A DNA stretch of 64,000 nucleotides from Clavaria fumosa (GCA_951802425.1 OX637799.1:1798001-1862000), one strand, 5' to 3'. Positions 21,136-32,526 are shown, numbered from the stretch's first letter. Notes: generated by a model from the letters alone, not told the origin. A program made the numbers and translations.

Positions 21136-22679
21136 TCAACTTGGTCCACCACGCGCAGCACGAAACTCGGTTAATGCGCGTTGCCGGTTTGTGAGTGGCA
21201 GCATCTGGATATATGGATTACTAGACCCAGCATTGTCTCCATAGTAGAAGAGGACATAAGCATTTCGAACTTTTTTTTTTCATTGGGGAGTCATAGAATC
21301 AACAACTGCAGCTCCAACAATGTGAAAGTTACACTCACGAAATGTTGTGCCAAGGAGCATATCAAAATCAGGGGTATTAGAGGAAGGCTGAGGCTCAAGG
21401 ATGGGCTGGAACTGGAAAGGCATCATGATGAGGGCAGAGAGGAAAGTGTAAACAAATGCTCACCCCGCCAATACACCTGCCTGACCCCAGTGGTAAGAAG
21501 CCGTGGGAATCAAGTACAATATCCAGAGGATGGATAGGGAACTCTATCCCACCAAACTTGAAAGACAGATTGATCACCTTCGAGCACGGGACTTCATATA
21601 CTTTGCCCCGTGAAGTGTCTAATAGAGGGGCATCAGCACCATAGAGAGCCAAAGCAACATGCCTACAGAGTGCACATAAAGCACAGCAATCGATCAGTCA
21701 TGGAACCTTCCAATAACGAGTAGACAGTAGATGCGCACTGTGGTACTTGGGTGAAAGTGTTGAGCATTTCTAAGGCGACAACAGCACGTTGACTGCCATC
21801 CACAACACTAGTGTATGGAATAACGCCACCAGGACCAATGATGCCGTTTTCGTCAATCGTGGTTTGCCAGCCAGCACCGGTCTTGACCGGCAGGTGTGGC
21901 TGACTAGTAATTCCTTCATGGCCTATCAAAGTCTCTCCAACCGTCATATCTCCAGGAGTTTGATCAAGGCCTATGAAGCGTCCTAGAAGTATGGTAATAT
22001 AGGGGGAGATGGTAGGTTGCTGCTTGAAAATATTGAATGCAATGGGGATGGCCATTTCTCTATTTGGTGCAGCAGGAAATTCAGTTGAGGGTGTACTGCC
22101 AAGCCCGAGGATAGAGGCAGGCCAGACTGCTCTACTAGTATTGACTGAGCGAAGCATTGGAATCACTGCTAAAGGCAATGAGTAGAAAATGTGCCTTACC
22201 AAACATTTGCGACTTTGCTGTCACACCAGCAAATGAGATATCTGCTTTTTTCGCTCTGCCTAGGATGGAGATAAGCAAGCGCCCAGCTCAATGGCCAGAT
22301 TAGAGTCACTGGAACACGAACCATTTATGGCGTCGAATCCCGCATCTTGAATTAGTACGTTTGGGTCGTCTAGCACAACATACGTGTCCGAGCTGCATGT
22401 GAGATATCAAGGTGGCCGTTGACACAAGAGTGAGATGCAGTCATACGCATTTGTGGTGAGAAAGGCAACATGGTTTACACCAGCAATAGAGATTTGGACA
22501 AAGTATTCGAGGTCAAACAAGTTAAACAGTGCTGCTTGGTGTGTTGGTGGGTCCCGGCGGAGCATGGTATGTCCTTCGGTGCTGCGGGGTCGGACGGCTA
22601 TAGGAACACGGGCAGCGTAGGCAAAGTATACAGGTGCGAGCACGGCAAGACCACATGCTACAACAAGATGTAGCTTCAT
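21136..22679 (-). CDS. Secreted pepsin-like (A1) protein lacking both catalytic aspartates, 391 aa
   Basis: Seven exons: 22679-22447, 22392-22322, 22259-22200, 22144-21739, 21662-21464, 21411-21339, 21269-21136; total 1,176 nt. The compared intron positions and phases match the protease at 60.3 kb, and exon 3 is 60 nt in both. A signal peptide (MKLHLVVACGLAVLAPVYFAYA) starts the protein. Where active paralogues have LIDTGSADLWV this one has FLTTNASDTYV. Where they have ILDTGFTIPQVP it has ALEMLNTFTQVP. Both catalytic Asp residues are therefore gone, while VHPLD-like (PIHPLD) and LGTTFLRNAY regions are kept. It stops before the transmembrane tail of the paralogues. It is likely a secreted non-catalytic homologue or a very young pseudogene. 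The last acceptor lies behind a run of A residues. Confidence 0.82.
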
Positions 22680-23211
22680 GTTCTGATGAGTGAGCCTCGG
22701 AAGCCTGCATTTTTATGCTACGTTGAGCCTGCGGGGGGCGCGTGACGCTAGGCCAACGATAATCGAAACTAAGGAGTTCAACGTTACACCTGAGTGGCAC
22801 CGCCGAAACGGAGGCCAAAAAGTGTGAGAACTTCAGCAAGGTCCCACCGCCGAAACGGAGGCTAAAAAGGGGGCGAGTGCCCTGAAAAGCGAAAAGGCGG
22901 GTGAAAGACGGAGCTTTGCAGAACAAGGTTGCCGATAAAGTCCGCCTTACTATTTACATAATTTTTTGCCTCACACAACCACTGCTTCACAACCCACTGC
23001 CTCACATGCCTCACAGCCCACCCCCTTCACCACCAACCACCGCCACCCTCAACATAGCCCCAGGCTGATATTTGGCTCTGTAGGATTGTTATTTTCGCGA
23101 GACGGCTCCATTCTGTACTTCTCATCCAAATCCACATACGTTATAAACGGAAATAGGCATACGATACTTGGAATCTAGGTAGCGATATATAGTACAACGA
23201 GGCGCATCAAG
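22680..23211. other. Intergenic: promoter of the minus-strand protease-like gene and 3' flank of the CCCH gene
   Basis: No gene seen. Contains a 25-bp direct repeat (22798-22822 and 22845-22869, one mismatch, core cgccgaaacggaggc). A Pro/Thr/His-biased low-complexity stretch lies at 22,970-23,050. Confidence 0.6.
22798..22869. repeat. 25-bp direct repeat pair
   Basis: The sequence beginning caccgccgaaacggaggc occurs twice with starts 47 bp apart and one mismatch. It lies about 120 bp upstream of the protease-like ATG, so a promoter element is possible. Confidence 0.7.
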
Positions 23212-24199
23212 TTATGGTGACTCAGCGCTCATGAAAAGCTGCAGAAACACATCAGTGTCGTTAGAATTCGCGAAGAAACGGATTGGCCCTGTCGCCGCTC
23301 ACCTTGGCGTAGTCCTCCCGCGAAAATGCCGCCGTGACTATACACATGGACCGCGGACGCGTAGTGATGCTGTTGGTCCTCTCCGTAGTCTCTCCCCTCT
23401 CCCTCTGCTTCGCCTCTCCCCTGCCCCGCTCATCACCGTCCTCCTCCCCCAAGCTGCTTCCCTCGTGGGACGCCCCGATTAAAGGCGGGACGATCGTCAA
23501 CGAGCGCGCCGCCTCGTGTTGGCGCCCCTCACGTCCCGCCAGCGGCAACGTTGTCGGCGGCCTAGGAGACTCCCTCGAGAGTGTCATCACCATGTCGCCC
23601 GGCGCAATCGCCACAGATGGCGGTAGGGGAGGGGACGGCGACGGGGCTGGCTGCGCAGACGATATAGCGGGGGGAGTTGCTGCAGCGGGTGCACCTGCAT
23701 CGCGCAACGTGGGTTCCTCTGCAGAGACCGAAAGCAGCGACGAAATACAGGCGGCAGCGGTGGCGACAGAGGCCGATGTCGATTGCTGCTCCTGCTGTGT
23801 CAGTGGCAGCGGCAGCTCGTCTTCCGTCTCGTGCTTGAACTTGCAGTCCTCCCCGGCTTCGCACTTGCCTTTGACGAACGCGGTACACATCGGCCCTACA
23901 GAATTGCCTCCCCTTATGAGCTTCCACTCACACATAGCAAAAAAACGCGGCAGATGGTTAGTATACGCACGTTTACCACCCATCATCACCCCGCCACCTA
24001 TGACGCGCCAGCTGATCGGGTAGAAGCCTTTCTTGCGGCTCTCCTCGAGGGCAGACACCGGTTTAGCAGGCAGGTTCTCCGCCCCGTGCACAGCGTGTCC
24101 CGCAGACAGCGGCGAACCCTCCGCCAGAGGAGTGGGCGCAGAAACGTCATCGTGGTCGTCGACACTCTTGGCTTTGGGCGGGAGCGGAGGATATGCCAT
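23212..24199 (-). CDS. CCCH zinc-finger protein, 290 aa (307 if one intron is retained)
   Basis: The ATG is at 24,199. One CCCH finger, CTAFVKGKCEAGEDCKFKH (CX7CX5CX3H), is encoded near 23,830-23,890. Such fingers usually bind RNA. The rest is Ala/Pro/Ser-rich, with an acidic Arg/Glu-rich stretch (GEEDGDERGRGEAKQR) near 23,420. A likely 51-nt intron lies in 23,935-23,990: it begins GTAAAC, contains tactaac and ends GTGAG. It has no stop and is a multiple of three, so retention would add 17 residues. A last intron (GTGAGC at 23,302 to CTGCAG at 23,239) joins a nine-codon final exon ending at 23,212. No specific orthologue recognised. Confidence 0.75.
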
Positions 24200-24359
24200 G
24201 ATGCTCCGGTCGTGTATACTATTCGGGCTCAGTAGTCAGCCTGCGGCTAAGGAAAGGAAAAATAAAACTGACTAGGTGCATTTATCTCCGAGTTGGCACA
24301 CGCTGCCTGGCTTGTAGAACTTGCACGGTTTGGCTGCAATATGAAATAAAAATTCAAGG

Positions 24360-25469
24360 TCACTTTTCAGGCAGCCTCTCGTTGATTGACCACGCACTTT
24401 TGTAAGTCGCCTTAAGCGAACTGCGCGAGCCAGGAGGCTGCGAGCGCGAGCGTATCCGTGGTGTAGACAAGCGCACTACTTGTTGCGACGGCAGCGTCCC
24501 ACCCTCACTACTACCGACAGGACTCCCACGTCCAGTTATGGCCGCTGTGGGCGGCGGCGGCGACGCATAGTAGCCGAGGTATGACGTGGGCAGGACAACA
24601 TGCGCTGTCGCGAGGGGTACCAGGCCGCGTGGCGCGGTGCCGTACAGGTGCGGAGGCGCCACCGCCGCAGGTGTGGGCATGGGACTAGTCCCAAGCGCTG
24701 GGGCAGGGGTAGGAAGGGACCCTGCCGGAGGAGACGCGTCGGGAGCGGAGTCAGTCTGTGGTGCAGGCGCAGCGGCGTCGTGCTGTGGGTGTAGCTGTTG
24801 GTGTTGGTGCGGATGTTGGAGGTGCGGGTGGGGATGTGGATGTTGGTGCGGGTGGTGCGTATGGTGCGCATGCGGATGTGGCTGGCCGTCAATGATGTAC
24901 ACGCCATCCAGCGACGCGCTCATCTGCTCCTCGGTCAAGGCGGGCGAAGAGGCCGACGACGCGGAACCCGGGTGCTGGGACTGGGACTGGGGAGTCGGGA
25001 ACGGGAAGTCGGGAGGCGCCTTGTTTGGCTCAATCGGCGAGAAGACCGGATAGAACGCCTGCGACGCGTAGAATGCGGACGGTAGGATCGGAGACGTCAA
25101 GAACGGGGAGACCATCCCTGCCCCCGGGGAGTTCTCCATCGGCGAGAAGAGCTGCGGGAGGTGGTACGCGGGCACGCACTGGATGGGCACTGTAGGATAG
25201 GCTTTCAGTAATTTTAGTTTCTGGTTGTGCGGGGAGAAAGATAGAAGGGAAAGCGCTGACCGCCCCCGAGGGAAGAATACGAGCAGGACTGCACCCTCGT
25301 CACAAAGCGCAAAAAGAGGACCAGGCTACTCACTCCGAAATTTCTTGTTCTGAAGATGGGGAGGTTTTAGCATAGGGTCAACGTCCCGGATATCCTCTGC
25401 GTCCTCGAGGTCTTCACGGACAGAGAAAAGAGGTGTCGGAAAAAGTGCTTTTTTTGAGCGGGTCAACAT
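24360..25469 (-). CDS. His/Pro/Gln-rich protein of unknown function, 321 aa
   Basis: Two exons, 25469-25334 and 25189-24360, sum to 966 nt. The intron begins GTGAGT and ends CTACAG; the junction makes an ATG codon. Exon 1 gives an acidic N-terminus (VREDLEDAEDIRDVDPM). The middle has a dense histidine region (about residues 145-185, alternating HP, HH and HQ) encoded near 24,775-24,890, then a Pro/Ala-rich stretch. The C-terminus (SLKATYKSAWSINERLPE) looks ordered. Histidine density suggests metal binding or low-complexity condensation, but no domain is recognised. Confidence 0.65.
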
Positions 25470-26935
25470 CATTAGACGTACTGGTCGCAGGATGCTTAAA
25501 TTTGCACAAGGCGCCTTGGGCGCACGAACCCATTAAGAAATACCTGCATGACTTGGTGCGGCGCTTCGAGGTAGACGCACTCTGCTGTACCCCTTCTCCG
25601 TTCTACGTTGGGCGGTCAGACCCTTTATCAGCTTCGGAACGGGTGAGAGACACTGACCTTTCCTGGAAAATCCCAGGGGGGAGAATGCCGGGCGTCAGGC
25701 ATGAATGAACGGAGTGGCATTACCGGAGAGACGAACCAAATATCCCATTGCTCAGTGGCTGCTCCATTGGGTGGCTCATCGTTGTAGGTGGAAAATGCTG
25801 CATCGTCCAACACGCGCCAGTAACGGCCAAAACAAATGCCCTAAGATCGATCCGAATAGCAAAGAGACACGCCAAGGAAAGCAAAACGAACAATGGGATG
25901 CGATGGGGGATTGCAAGGACGTGTTAGCTTGTAGGCCTTTAAAAGGAGGGGTTGGGTTGGATAGCTGCACTACCCAGGTCCCAAAAATCAAACCCGAAAC
26001 GAGCTTTTGCCAATTATATGACCGAAAATCACCAAGAAGACACCTCAACAGGTAAAGCGTCAGGTCAAAGATTATTAAGGCAGAGACCCCCCAAACGGGC
26101 TAATCAGTGGAAGGGATACCACCGCAACGCGTAGTTTGCGGGGGATGGCGTGCATTTACAACCAAGACAGGCTCGCTCATTTGCAAGGCTTGACGGTGCT
26201 GATCCCGCGCATTGGTGTGAATTGCAGGTCCATCAAGACAATAGAAAGCCGAACCGTGGTCCGTGCGTGTTCTCCGCATCCCTCTCTGCCAAATTCCGTT
26301 TCTAAAATAGAAAGAATGTTGGGCCTTGCAGCAGCGGAATGTGCCACGCATGCTGCGATAAACTGTAAAAACAATAGCTGAGACTCTGGACAAAATGAGG
26401 CAGCGGCGTGCCTGGGCTTATTGTCTCAGCAACACACCTTGCCAAAGAGGGAAACAGGAGGATTGAAGGGGGCTAACGAATCGAGCTCAGCTCAGTGGTC
26501 GTGGTCAACAGAAACGCTGGTCATTGCACTCGAGGCTGGGCCCGTAGTTACTTACGCTTGATCCGTCAACGCTTCGAACAATGTGGAATCTGCGCTTGAG
26601 CCTTTCTGCTAGTCTGTCCGGTGCCGACTTATATACGTTCCATTCATAGTTCACACTGGCGGTGAGCTTGGCATGAAAAATGAAAATTCAGACGAATTGA
26701 CGCCGCCCTGAGATCTCATCCACACCTATCACCTATTCCGCAATCACTGGAACAAAAAAAGGGAAAGAAAGACGCAATAGAGCAAGGACCAGCAGAGCGC
26801 AATTTAATTGCAATAACAAAAGCTACTCGTTTTTCTGTAGTAGCTCCCCAGACAGGCGTAATGAAAGACGTACAGATTATTTTGATACAAATGTTTAAAG
26901 TGACACTACACAAGACATTCCAAGTTAAAGCCAGG
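25470..26935. other. 1.47-kb intergenic stretch, no gene supported
   Basis: Only short overlapping frames under 120 codons without recognisable motifs. A TATA-like cttatatacg lies near 26,628. It must hold the promoter of the minus-strand gene at 25,469 and the 3' end of the RING gene. Confidence 0.55.
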
Positions 26936-28493
26936 TCAAACGTTCTGCGCGGGATCGCGACTTTGCGTTTCTAGAAGCGGCGTCCGCTCCGTCGCGCCTG
27001 CCGCCGAAGCTGCTAAACGAGTGGATGGATGCTGTTCGTGGGTTTCAATTGTGCTTGTAACATCTGCAGAATTTGAGGTATTATCCTGCGCGCGAGACGA
27101 TGGAGAGGTTGGTTGGGTCGAGTCTGTAGCGTGCGGCTGGGTCACATCGGCCTTGCACACTGGACACTACAAACACAATGTCAGCCAGACCAAAAATAGT
27201 TGCATTTCTGTTCCACAGGGAACACCGAGACATCCATTCGGCCATCACAACAGCCAGAAACAAAAAGACTCACAAGCTTCTTCCGCTGGATCAGCCATGC
27301 ATCTACTTCCTCCATATGGAATATATGCAAACATGGAAGAACGCGCACACGGTCGCCTTTGACGAAGCTCGAGAGACAAATAGCACACTCCTGCTGACAT
27401 TCGAACCAGGGCTTATCTGCCGGATGAACGGGAGGTAGATTCTGCGATGTGGATGGGTCATCGTCGTTCGTGACACATGACTCCGATTCGGGTGCAGGGT
27501 CGCCCTCTGCGGGAGACGTGTTCGTCCTGGGCTCGAGTTCGGTGTCTCCTGAACCTTCGCCATGTTTTTCCCAACCTGTCCCCGTCCACACCTTCCAGGG
27601 CAGACACTTAACCACATCCTCTGGCGCTCTGTCTCTTTGTGCTGCCCTGGCTGCACGCAGGCGATGCGCGAGGAGGGTCACGAAGGTTAGTAGTGAAGGC
27701 AGGACGAGAATGATGATGAAGGTAACGATGGGTGAGTACCACTCCCATGCCGAAAATTCTGTGGTGATCTGAAGAGACACCGTGCGCAGGCCTGAATGTG
27801 TGGTATTTGAGGTGGAAATAAGATGGAAGAGCGTGGCATAGTCGCTGTATTTAATGAAGGTTGAAGAGATGGTCACATCAGAGGAGTCATCTAAATGCCG
27901 TAGATCAGCAAGTGAAGACCGAACGACGGAACGTCATATGGGTGGATGAACATACCAGGGCTGTACATGTTGACGAGGATATCAGGGTTTCCCGAGATTT
28001 CCGGATCATCACCCCCGACCACAACTGCGTTCGCGCCAAGACGCTGGGCCTCCCTGACCTTGTCGACAAACTGGCACTCTCCTCTCTGGACAAGGGCAAT
28101 CCAGGTCTCCCCTCGCTCTGGCTCGTTGGGTCCCTTCAGACATAGCGGTGGACATCCGAGGTTAGGCGGGGTATGGGCTGTGAGACTTGACGATGGCGAT
28201 GACGATAATGAAACATTGTCGGAGCGACAGGGCTCAGTGAAGGCGGAGAGGGGAATAACGTAGCCCAACAGCGGATCTTGTAGATCTATACCGAATGCAG
28301 CGGGTCTCGAGGCGAAGGACAGGACTGGAGACCGGTCGACGATGGAGACGGTCGACTCTGAGCCCCATGTCCAGCCCCACAGCCAGCTGCCGTCAGGACG
28401 AGGTGTGATGGTGAGGCGAAAAAGCGAGACTGGATGAGAGAATATTCTCGTCGAGAGTGCCATGAAAATGAGGAAGAGGAACATTTTCTGCAT
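26936..28493 (-). CDS. PA-TM-RING E3 ubiquitin ligase, 461 aa
   Basis: Exons 28493-27956, 27890-27274 and 27166-26936 sum to 1,386 nt. Signal peptide MQKMFLFLIFMALSTRIFS. A protease-associated domain (WIALVQRGECQFVDKV, NAVVVGGDD) covers about residues 120-215. One membrane span is WYSPIVTFIIILVLPSLLTF. A RING-H2 finger follows: CAICLSSF, RVLPCLHIFHMEEVDAWL and, across the last intron, CPVCKADV. The tail is Ser/Thr/Gln-rich. This order defines the RNF13/GRAIL family, which attaches ubiquitin to membrane cargo in the endosomal and vacuolar system. The chosen start gives the signal peptide; an earlier in-frame ATG at 28,559 would extend it. It is divergent from the glucoamylase gene. Confidence 0.88.
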
Positions 28494-28794
28494 TGACGGG
28501 CGTCGTTCGCCAAAGGCCGCACAGCCAACGACGAGCATCGTCCAAAAAGCGCAAACCACGTGACTGAGTCATAGGCCAAACCACGTGAAAGCCAAAGTTC
28601 AACTCACGTGACTTTACGATCACGTGGTATGACACGCTAATGACGAACTTTCTCGTTGGCTTTGGGCTTTGTTCGAAACGTCGACAATGGACTTCAAGGT
28701 AAACCCGGGCGCGGTTAAAATGTGGTGCCAGTCGTTGGCAGAGACATTCTCTGTGGATCCTTGTGCCGTCTTTGAACAGCTGCCTCAGTTCAAT
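28494..28794. promoter_or_regulatory. Shared promoter of RING ligase and glucoamylase with four CACGTG boxes
   Basis: CACGTG occurs at 28557-28562, 28582-28587, 28605-28610 and 28621-28626, four sites in 70 bp. This is the core site of fungal bHLH factors (Cbf1, Pho4 or Ino type). It lies 64-133 bp from the RING ATG and about 170-240 bp from the glucoamylase ATG. Confidence 0.75.
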
Positions 28795-30890
28795 ATGCGT
28801 AGCGCGCTCCGTGTGCTGCTATCTGCAATGGGTATCGGAGGCATCGCGATAGCCCAAGGAAGCATTGACTCGTACGTGGGGAAAGAGTCCCTCATTGCAA
28901 AGGCGTCTTTGTTGGCGAACATAGGACCTACAGGCTTTAGAGCACCTGGCGCATTCGTAAGTGCCCCACACCGCAACCCACAACAGCTTTCTGAACCCTG
29001 ACCAGCCCGGCGTGGTCGTCGCCTCGCCTTCGACCGCCGACCCCAACTACTACTACAGCTGGAGGCGCGACTCTGCCCTCGTGTTCAAGACCATCATCGA
29101 CCAGTATGTCTTGGGACAAGACTCCTCGCTCAGGGACCTTATCGACGACTTCGTTTCGGCCGAATCGCAGTTCCAAAAGGTGTCCAATCCCAGCGGAACG
29201 GTGACCACCGGAGGCCTAGGCGAACCCAAGTTCTATGTCAACATTACGGCATTCGAGGACTCGTGGGGGAGGCCCCAGCGCGGTACATACTCACCGAATA
29301 CATTATTTCGCTCCCTATATGTCATTTGTTCTAATAAGCTGTGATTATCTTTTTTTGTAGATGGGCCTGCCTTGCGCTCCACCGCGCTCATAGCATACGC
29401 AAACTGGCTCCTCGAAAACCGTAATGAGACGTACGTGAAGGAAGTCATATGGCCGATCGTCGAACTTGACCTGGGATATGTCTCCAACGCTTGGAATCTA
29501 TCTACCTTCGATCTGTGGGAAGAGATCTCATCGTCGTCCTTCTTCACGACCGCGGTACAGCATCGTATGCTGCGCGAGGGAGCGGCCTTTGCGAACCGTA
29601 TCGGCAAGACCCTGTCCGTCCAAGAATACGTCGAACAAGCGGACAATGCTTTGTGCTTCTTGCAGGTTCGGCCTTGATCTAAAGTTTGTTGTATGCCCAA
29701 ATAATAACCTTCTGCTTTCTTCAGTCGTACTGGAACCCTGCAAAACACTTTATAATCTCAAATACGGGAGGAGGCCGTTCCGGCATAGACTCGAACACGA
29801 ATTTGGCGTCCATCCATACGTTTGACCCTGAGGCTGGCTGCGATTCTATCACCTTCCAACCTTGCTCCGACAAGGCGCTCGCGAGCTTGAAGGTCTATAT
29901 CGACTCTTTCCGAGATATCTGGCACATTAACGCCGGGATCCCACGCAATGAGGCAGTGGCAACTGGCCGGTATGCTGAAGACGTCTATATTGGTGGAAAC
30001 GTCAGTGATTAGCCACTTTGGAAAGTGCAATGAAGGTGTCTGATAAAAATTCACCCCATCACACACAGCCGTGGTACCTGAGTACTTTTGGCGTTGCCCA
30101 ACAACTCTATTATGCTCTCGCAGTCTGGGAATCACAAGGCTCGTTGGAGGTCACCTCGCTCTCACTCGAATTCTTCCGGCAGTTCGATGCAGACATCGCT
30201 CCTGGAACCTACTATGCCTCCTCCTTGGACGGTGTCTTCAAAAAACTCACCGATGCGGTGGGGAACTTTGCTGACGGCTTCATTGCGATGAACGCACGGT
30301 ACACGCCGTCCGACGGGTCGCTTAGGGAGCAATACAGTAAGGTGGACGGCGCCCCGCTGAGCGCGGTGCATCTGACATGGAGTTATGCATCGGCGCTGAC
30401 TGCGTTTGCCGCGAGGAACGGGACGAAGGTGAAGAGCTGGGGCGCGAAGGGTCTGGTCGTGCCTACATTGTGCAAAGTCAACTATGGGCCTCAGGTCATG
30501 GTCACCTTCAACGTGGAGGTGGACACGAAGTGGGGAGGTGGGAGAGATCCTTCTTGTCTTGCTCCTTTTCTGAAATTTTCGGCTTCTCAGAGGACGTATT
30601 CGTCACGGGTTCTACGGACCAGCTCAAGGCATGGTCGCCGGATCTTGCCATTCCGCTGTCCTATACGCTGCGGGACAACAGACCAATTTGGACCAGTACG
30701 TCGTTCCATCAGACGTGGAGATCTCTGCTGATCTGGGATGACAGAGACGCTGAACCTAACGGCGAGCCAGAACATCGAATACAAGTATATCCGCAAGTAC
30801 AATGGCCAAGTGACGTGGGAGTCTGATCCCAACCGACGATATACCACCCCCGCGAGTGGGAAAGGCGTGATTGAAGATGTGTGGCGTTGA
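28795..30890 (+). CDS. Glucoamylase, GH15 catalytic domain with C-terminal CBM20
   Basis: The ATG at 28,795 gives a signal peptide (MRSALRVLLSAMGIGGIAIA). Six introns interrupt a GH15 domain: YYYSWRRDSALVFKT, SWGRPQ then DGPALR across intron 2, and DLWEEISSSSFFTTAVQHR, whose Glu is the family's general acid region. EQYSKVDGAPLSAVHLTWSY holds the catalytic base Glu. A starch-binding CBM20 follows (EDVFVTGSTDQLKAW, TWESDPNRRYTTP). The enzyme releases glucose from the non-reducing ends of starch and glycogen outside the cell. The Ser/Thr linker common in Aspergillus enzymes is nearly absent. An earlier in-frame ATG (28,669) would hide the signal peptide. Confidence 0.93.
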
Positions 30891-31482
30891 AAAAGCAAAA
30901 GAAGCAACAAATAGGTCGTCCGTCTCGCTTCACCTTTTATGCAGTACTTCTTGGCTCGTTTCCCAGCATTAGGATATCCCGATCGCGAAGCTGTGCGTCT
31001 TTGGCCTCTATATGTTGGACACTTGCGACGTCTTAGCCGTCCATGTGTTGGACACTTGCGGCGTCTTAGCCGTCCATGTGTTGGACTTTGCCGCCCATGG
31101 GCATCTTGGTAGACGATAACCCCGTGAATCCATTGTACATACCTCTCATGTTCGACCGAATGGGGTAAGCGAGTGATGACCAGAATAAAAGCATCGCAGC
31201 ATCACCGATACCGGAGATGCCGTGTTTGAATTTGCATCCTCCGTTCTTTGAACAAGGAGAATGCAGATTCAAACGCGGTTCCAAGGTCTCATGCTGAGTG
31301 CTGAGCATTCGTCAGATTAACTGCGACAGAGCTCAGCGCTTGGCAAGGCTCGGGGTGCATCGGAAGTGCGAGTGCGCAGCAGAGATGGGCGCTGGGAGTG
31401 ATGGTGGCGATTACGTAGTGCGGTGCAGCTCGCAATCTTCACTTCACCGTGACCATCGACCAGCACAATCGCAAAAAAAGAT
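30891..31482. other. Intergenic between glucoamylase and SYLF gene
   Basis: No gene supported; one 80-codon minus-strand frame has no recognisable motif. It contains a tandem repeat at 31,011-31,095. Confidence 0.6.
31011..31095. repeat. 33-bp tandem repeat, about 2.6 copies
   Basis: Units start at 31,011, 31,044 and 31,077 (tgttggacacttgcggcgtc core). It shares its period, but not its sequence, with the foldback arrays. Located 120 bp after the glucoamylase stop. Confidence 0.8.
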
Positions 31483-32526
31483 ATGGCAGACAGTCTGCTC
31501 ACCAAGTTCAGGAGAGGAGCACAGAAAGCGACCATACAAGCTACCGCTTTTGTCCGGGACAGCTCGCGCGACATTGTGCAAGGCTTCACATTGCCCGGCG
31601 AGGCGGAAAAGGCGGCCAATATCCTCCACAGCTTTCTGGGTGCGCATTGTCGGCTGCGTTTCGTAGCATATCTTTGCTGACACTTGCAGACTATAGCTGA
31701 CCCATATCACCCTGAGTCCGCTTTGAATGCCATTCCAAAGGCGGTACTACAACGGGCAAGAGGTCAGTGAGCGCCAGTTCACCTTCCTCTCCCGGGCGGT
31801 GTTCATCCTTCTCACCCAACTGGTTTCGCAGGTCTGGCCGTTTTCCAAGTGCTCAAAGCAGGCTTCGTCTTCTCAGGAAAGGCTGGCTCGGGCCTCGTCG
31901 TCGCGCGCCTCCCAGACGGCTCGTGGTCCGCCCCGTCTTGCATCGCAACCGGCGGGCTCGGCTGGGGCCTACAGATCGGCGCGGACATCACCGACTTTGT
32001 CGTCGTTCTCAACAGCGAGGACGCCGTCAGCGCCTTCTCCATGGGCGGGAACGTCACCATCGGTGGGAATATCAGCGCCGCCGCCGGCCCGATCGGGACA
32101 GGCGGCAGCGTACAAGCCAGCCTTGCCCACCCGGCACCTATGTTCTCTTACTCCAAGTCGAAAGGCCAGTCTCGTTTTACCTTCATTTTTTATTTTGCAT
32201 TTTCAGCGCTCGCTGCTCGCCAGAACTTGTGATTCTTATCAACGAGATTAACAGGCCTGTTTGCGGGTGTCTCGCTAGAGGGCACCGTCCTGATCGAGCG
32301 GAAAGACGCTAACCGCGACTTCTACGGCTCGCCCATCCCGGCGCGGGATATCCTGGGTGGGCGCGTGCCGCCCCCAGAGATCGCGTCCCGGCTGTACGAG
32401 ATCATCGAGGCCGCCGAGATCGTGGATGAGAGCGGCCTGCCGGACAGCTCCTACGTCCCCACCGCGACGGGAAATACCTTTGACGAGCCGGCGGGAGGGC
32501 GCACCGTGTTTGATGCGGGTTCGTGA
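31483..32526 (+). CDS. SYLF-domain (Ysc84-type) lipid/actin-associated protein, 275 aa
   Basis: Exons 31483-31639, 31697-31762, 31832-32164 and 32255-32526 sum to 828 nt. The SYLF domain is nearly the whole protein: ESALNAIPKAVLQRARG, GFVFSGKAGSGLVVARL, SCIATGGLGWGLQIGAD and DFVVVLNSEDAV, ending GLFAGVSLEGTVLIERKDAN. Yeast Ysc84/Lsb4 has the same domain plus an SH3 domain and acts at actin patches during endocytosis; here no SH3 follows. The third intron (32165-32254) starts GC, not GT, and is needed to keep the frame. Role at the membrane is inferred from the family. Confidence 0.88.

Noticed and set aside
22145..22199. A 31-nt intron (acceptor at 22,169) in the inactive protease
   Set aside because: Too short for splicing; the next acceptor (22,145) gives a 55-nt intron, keeps the frame and aligns to the paralogue.
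28669..28794. Upstream in-frame ATG of the glucoamylase
   Set aside because: The protein would start without a signal peptide; ATG 28,795 gives one directly before the mature sequence.
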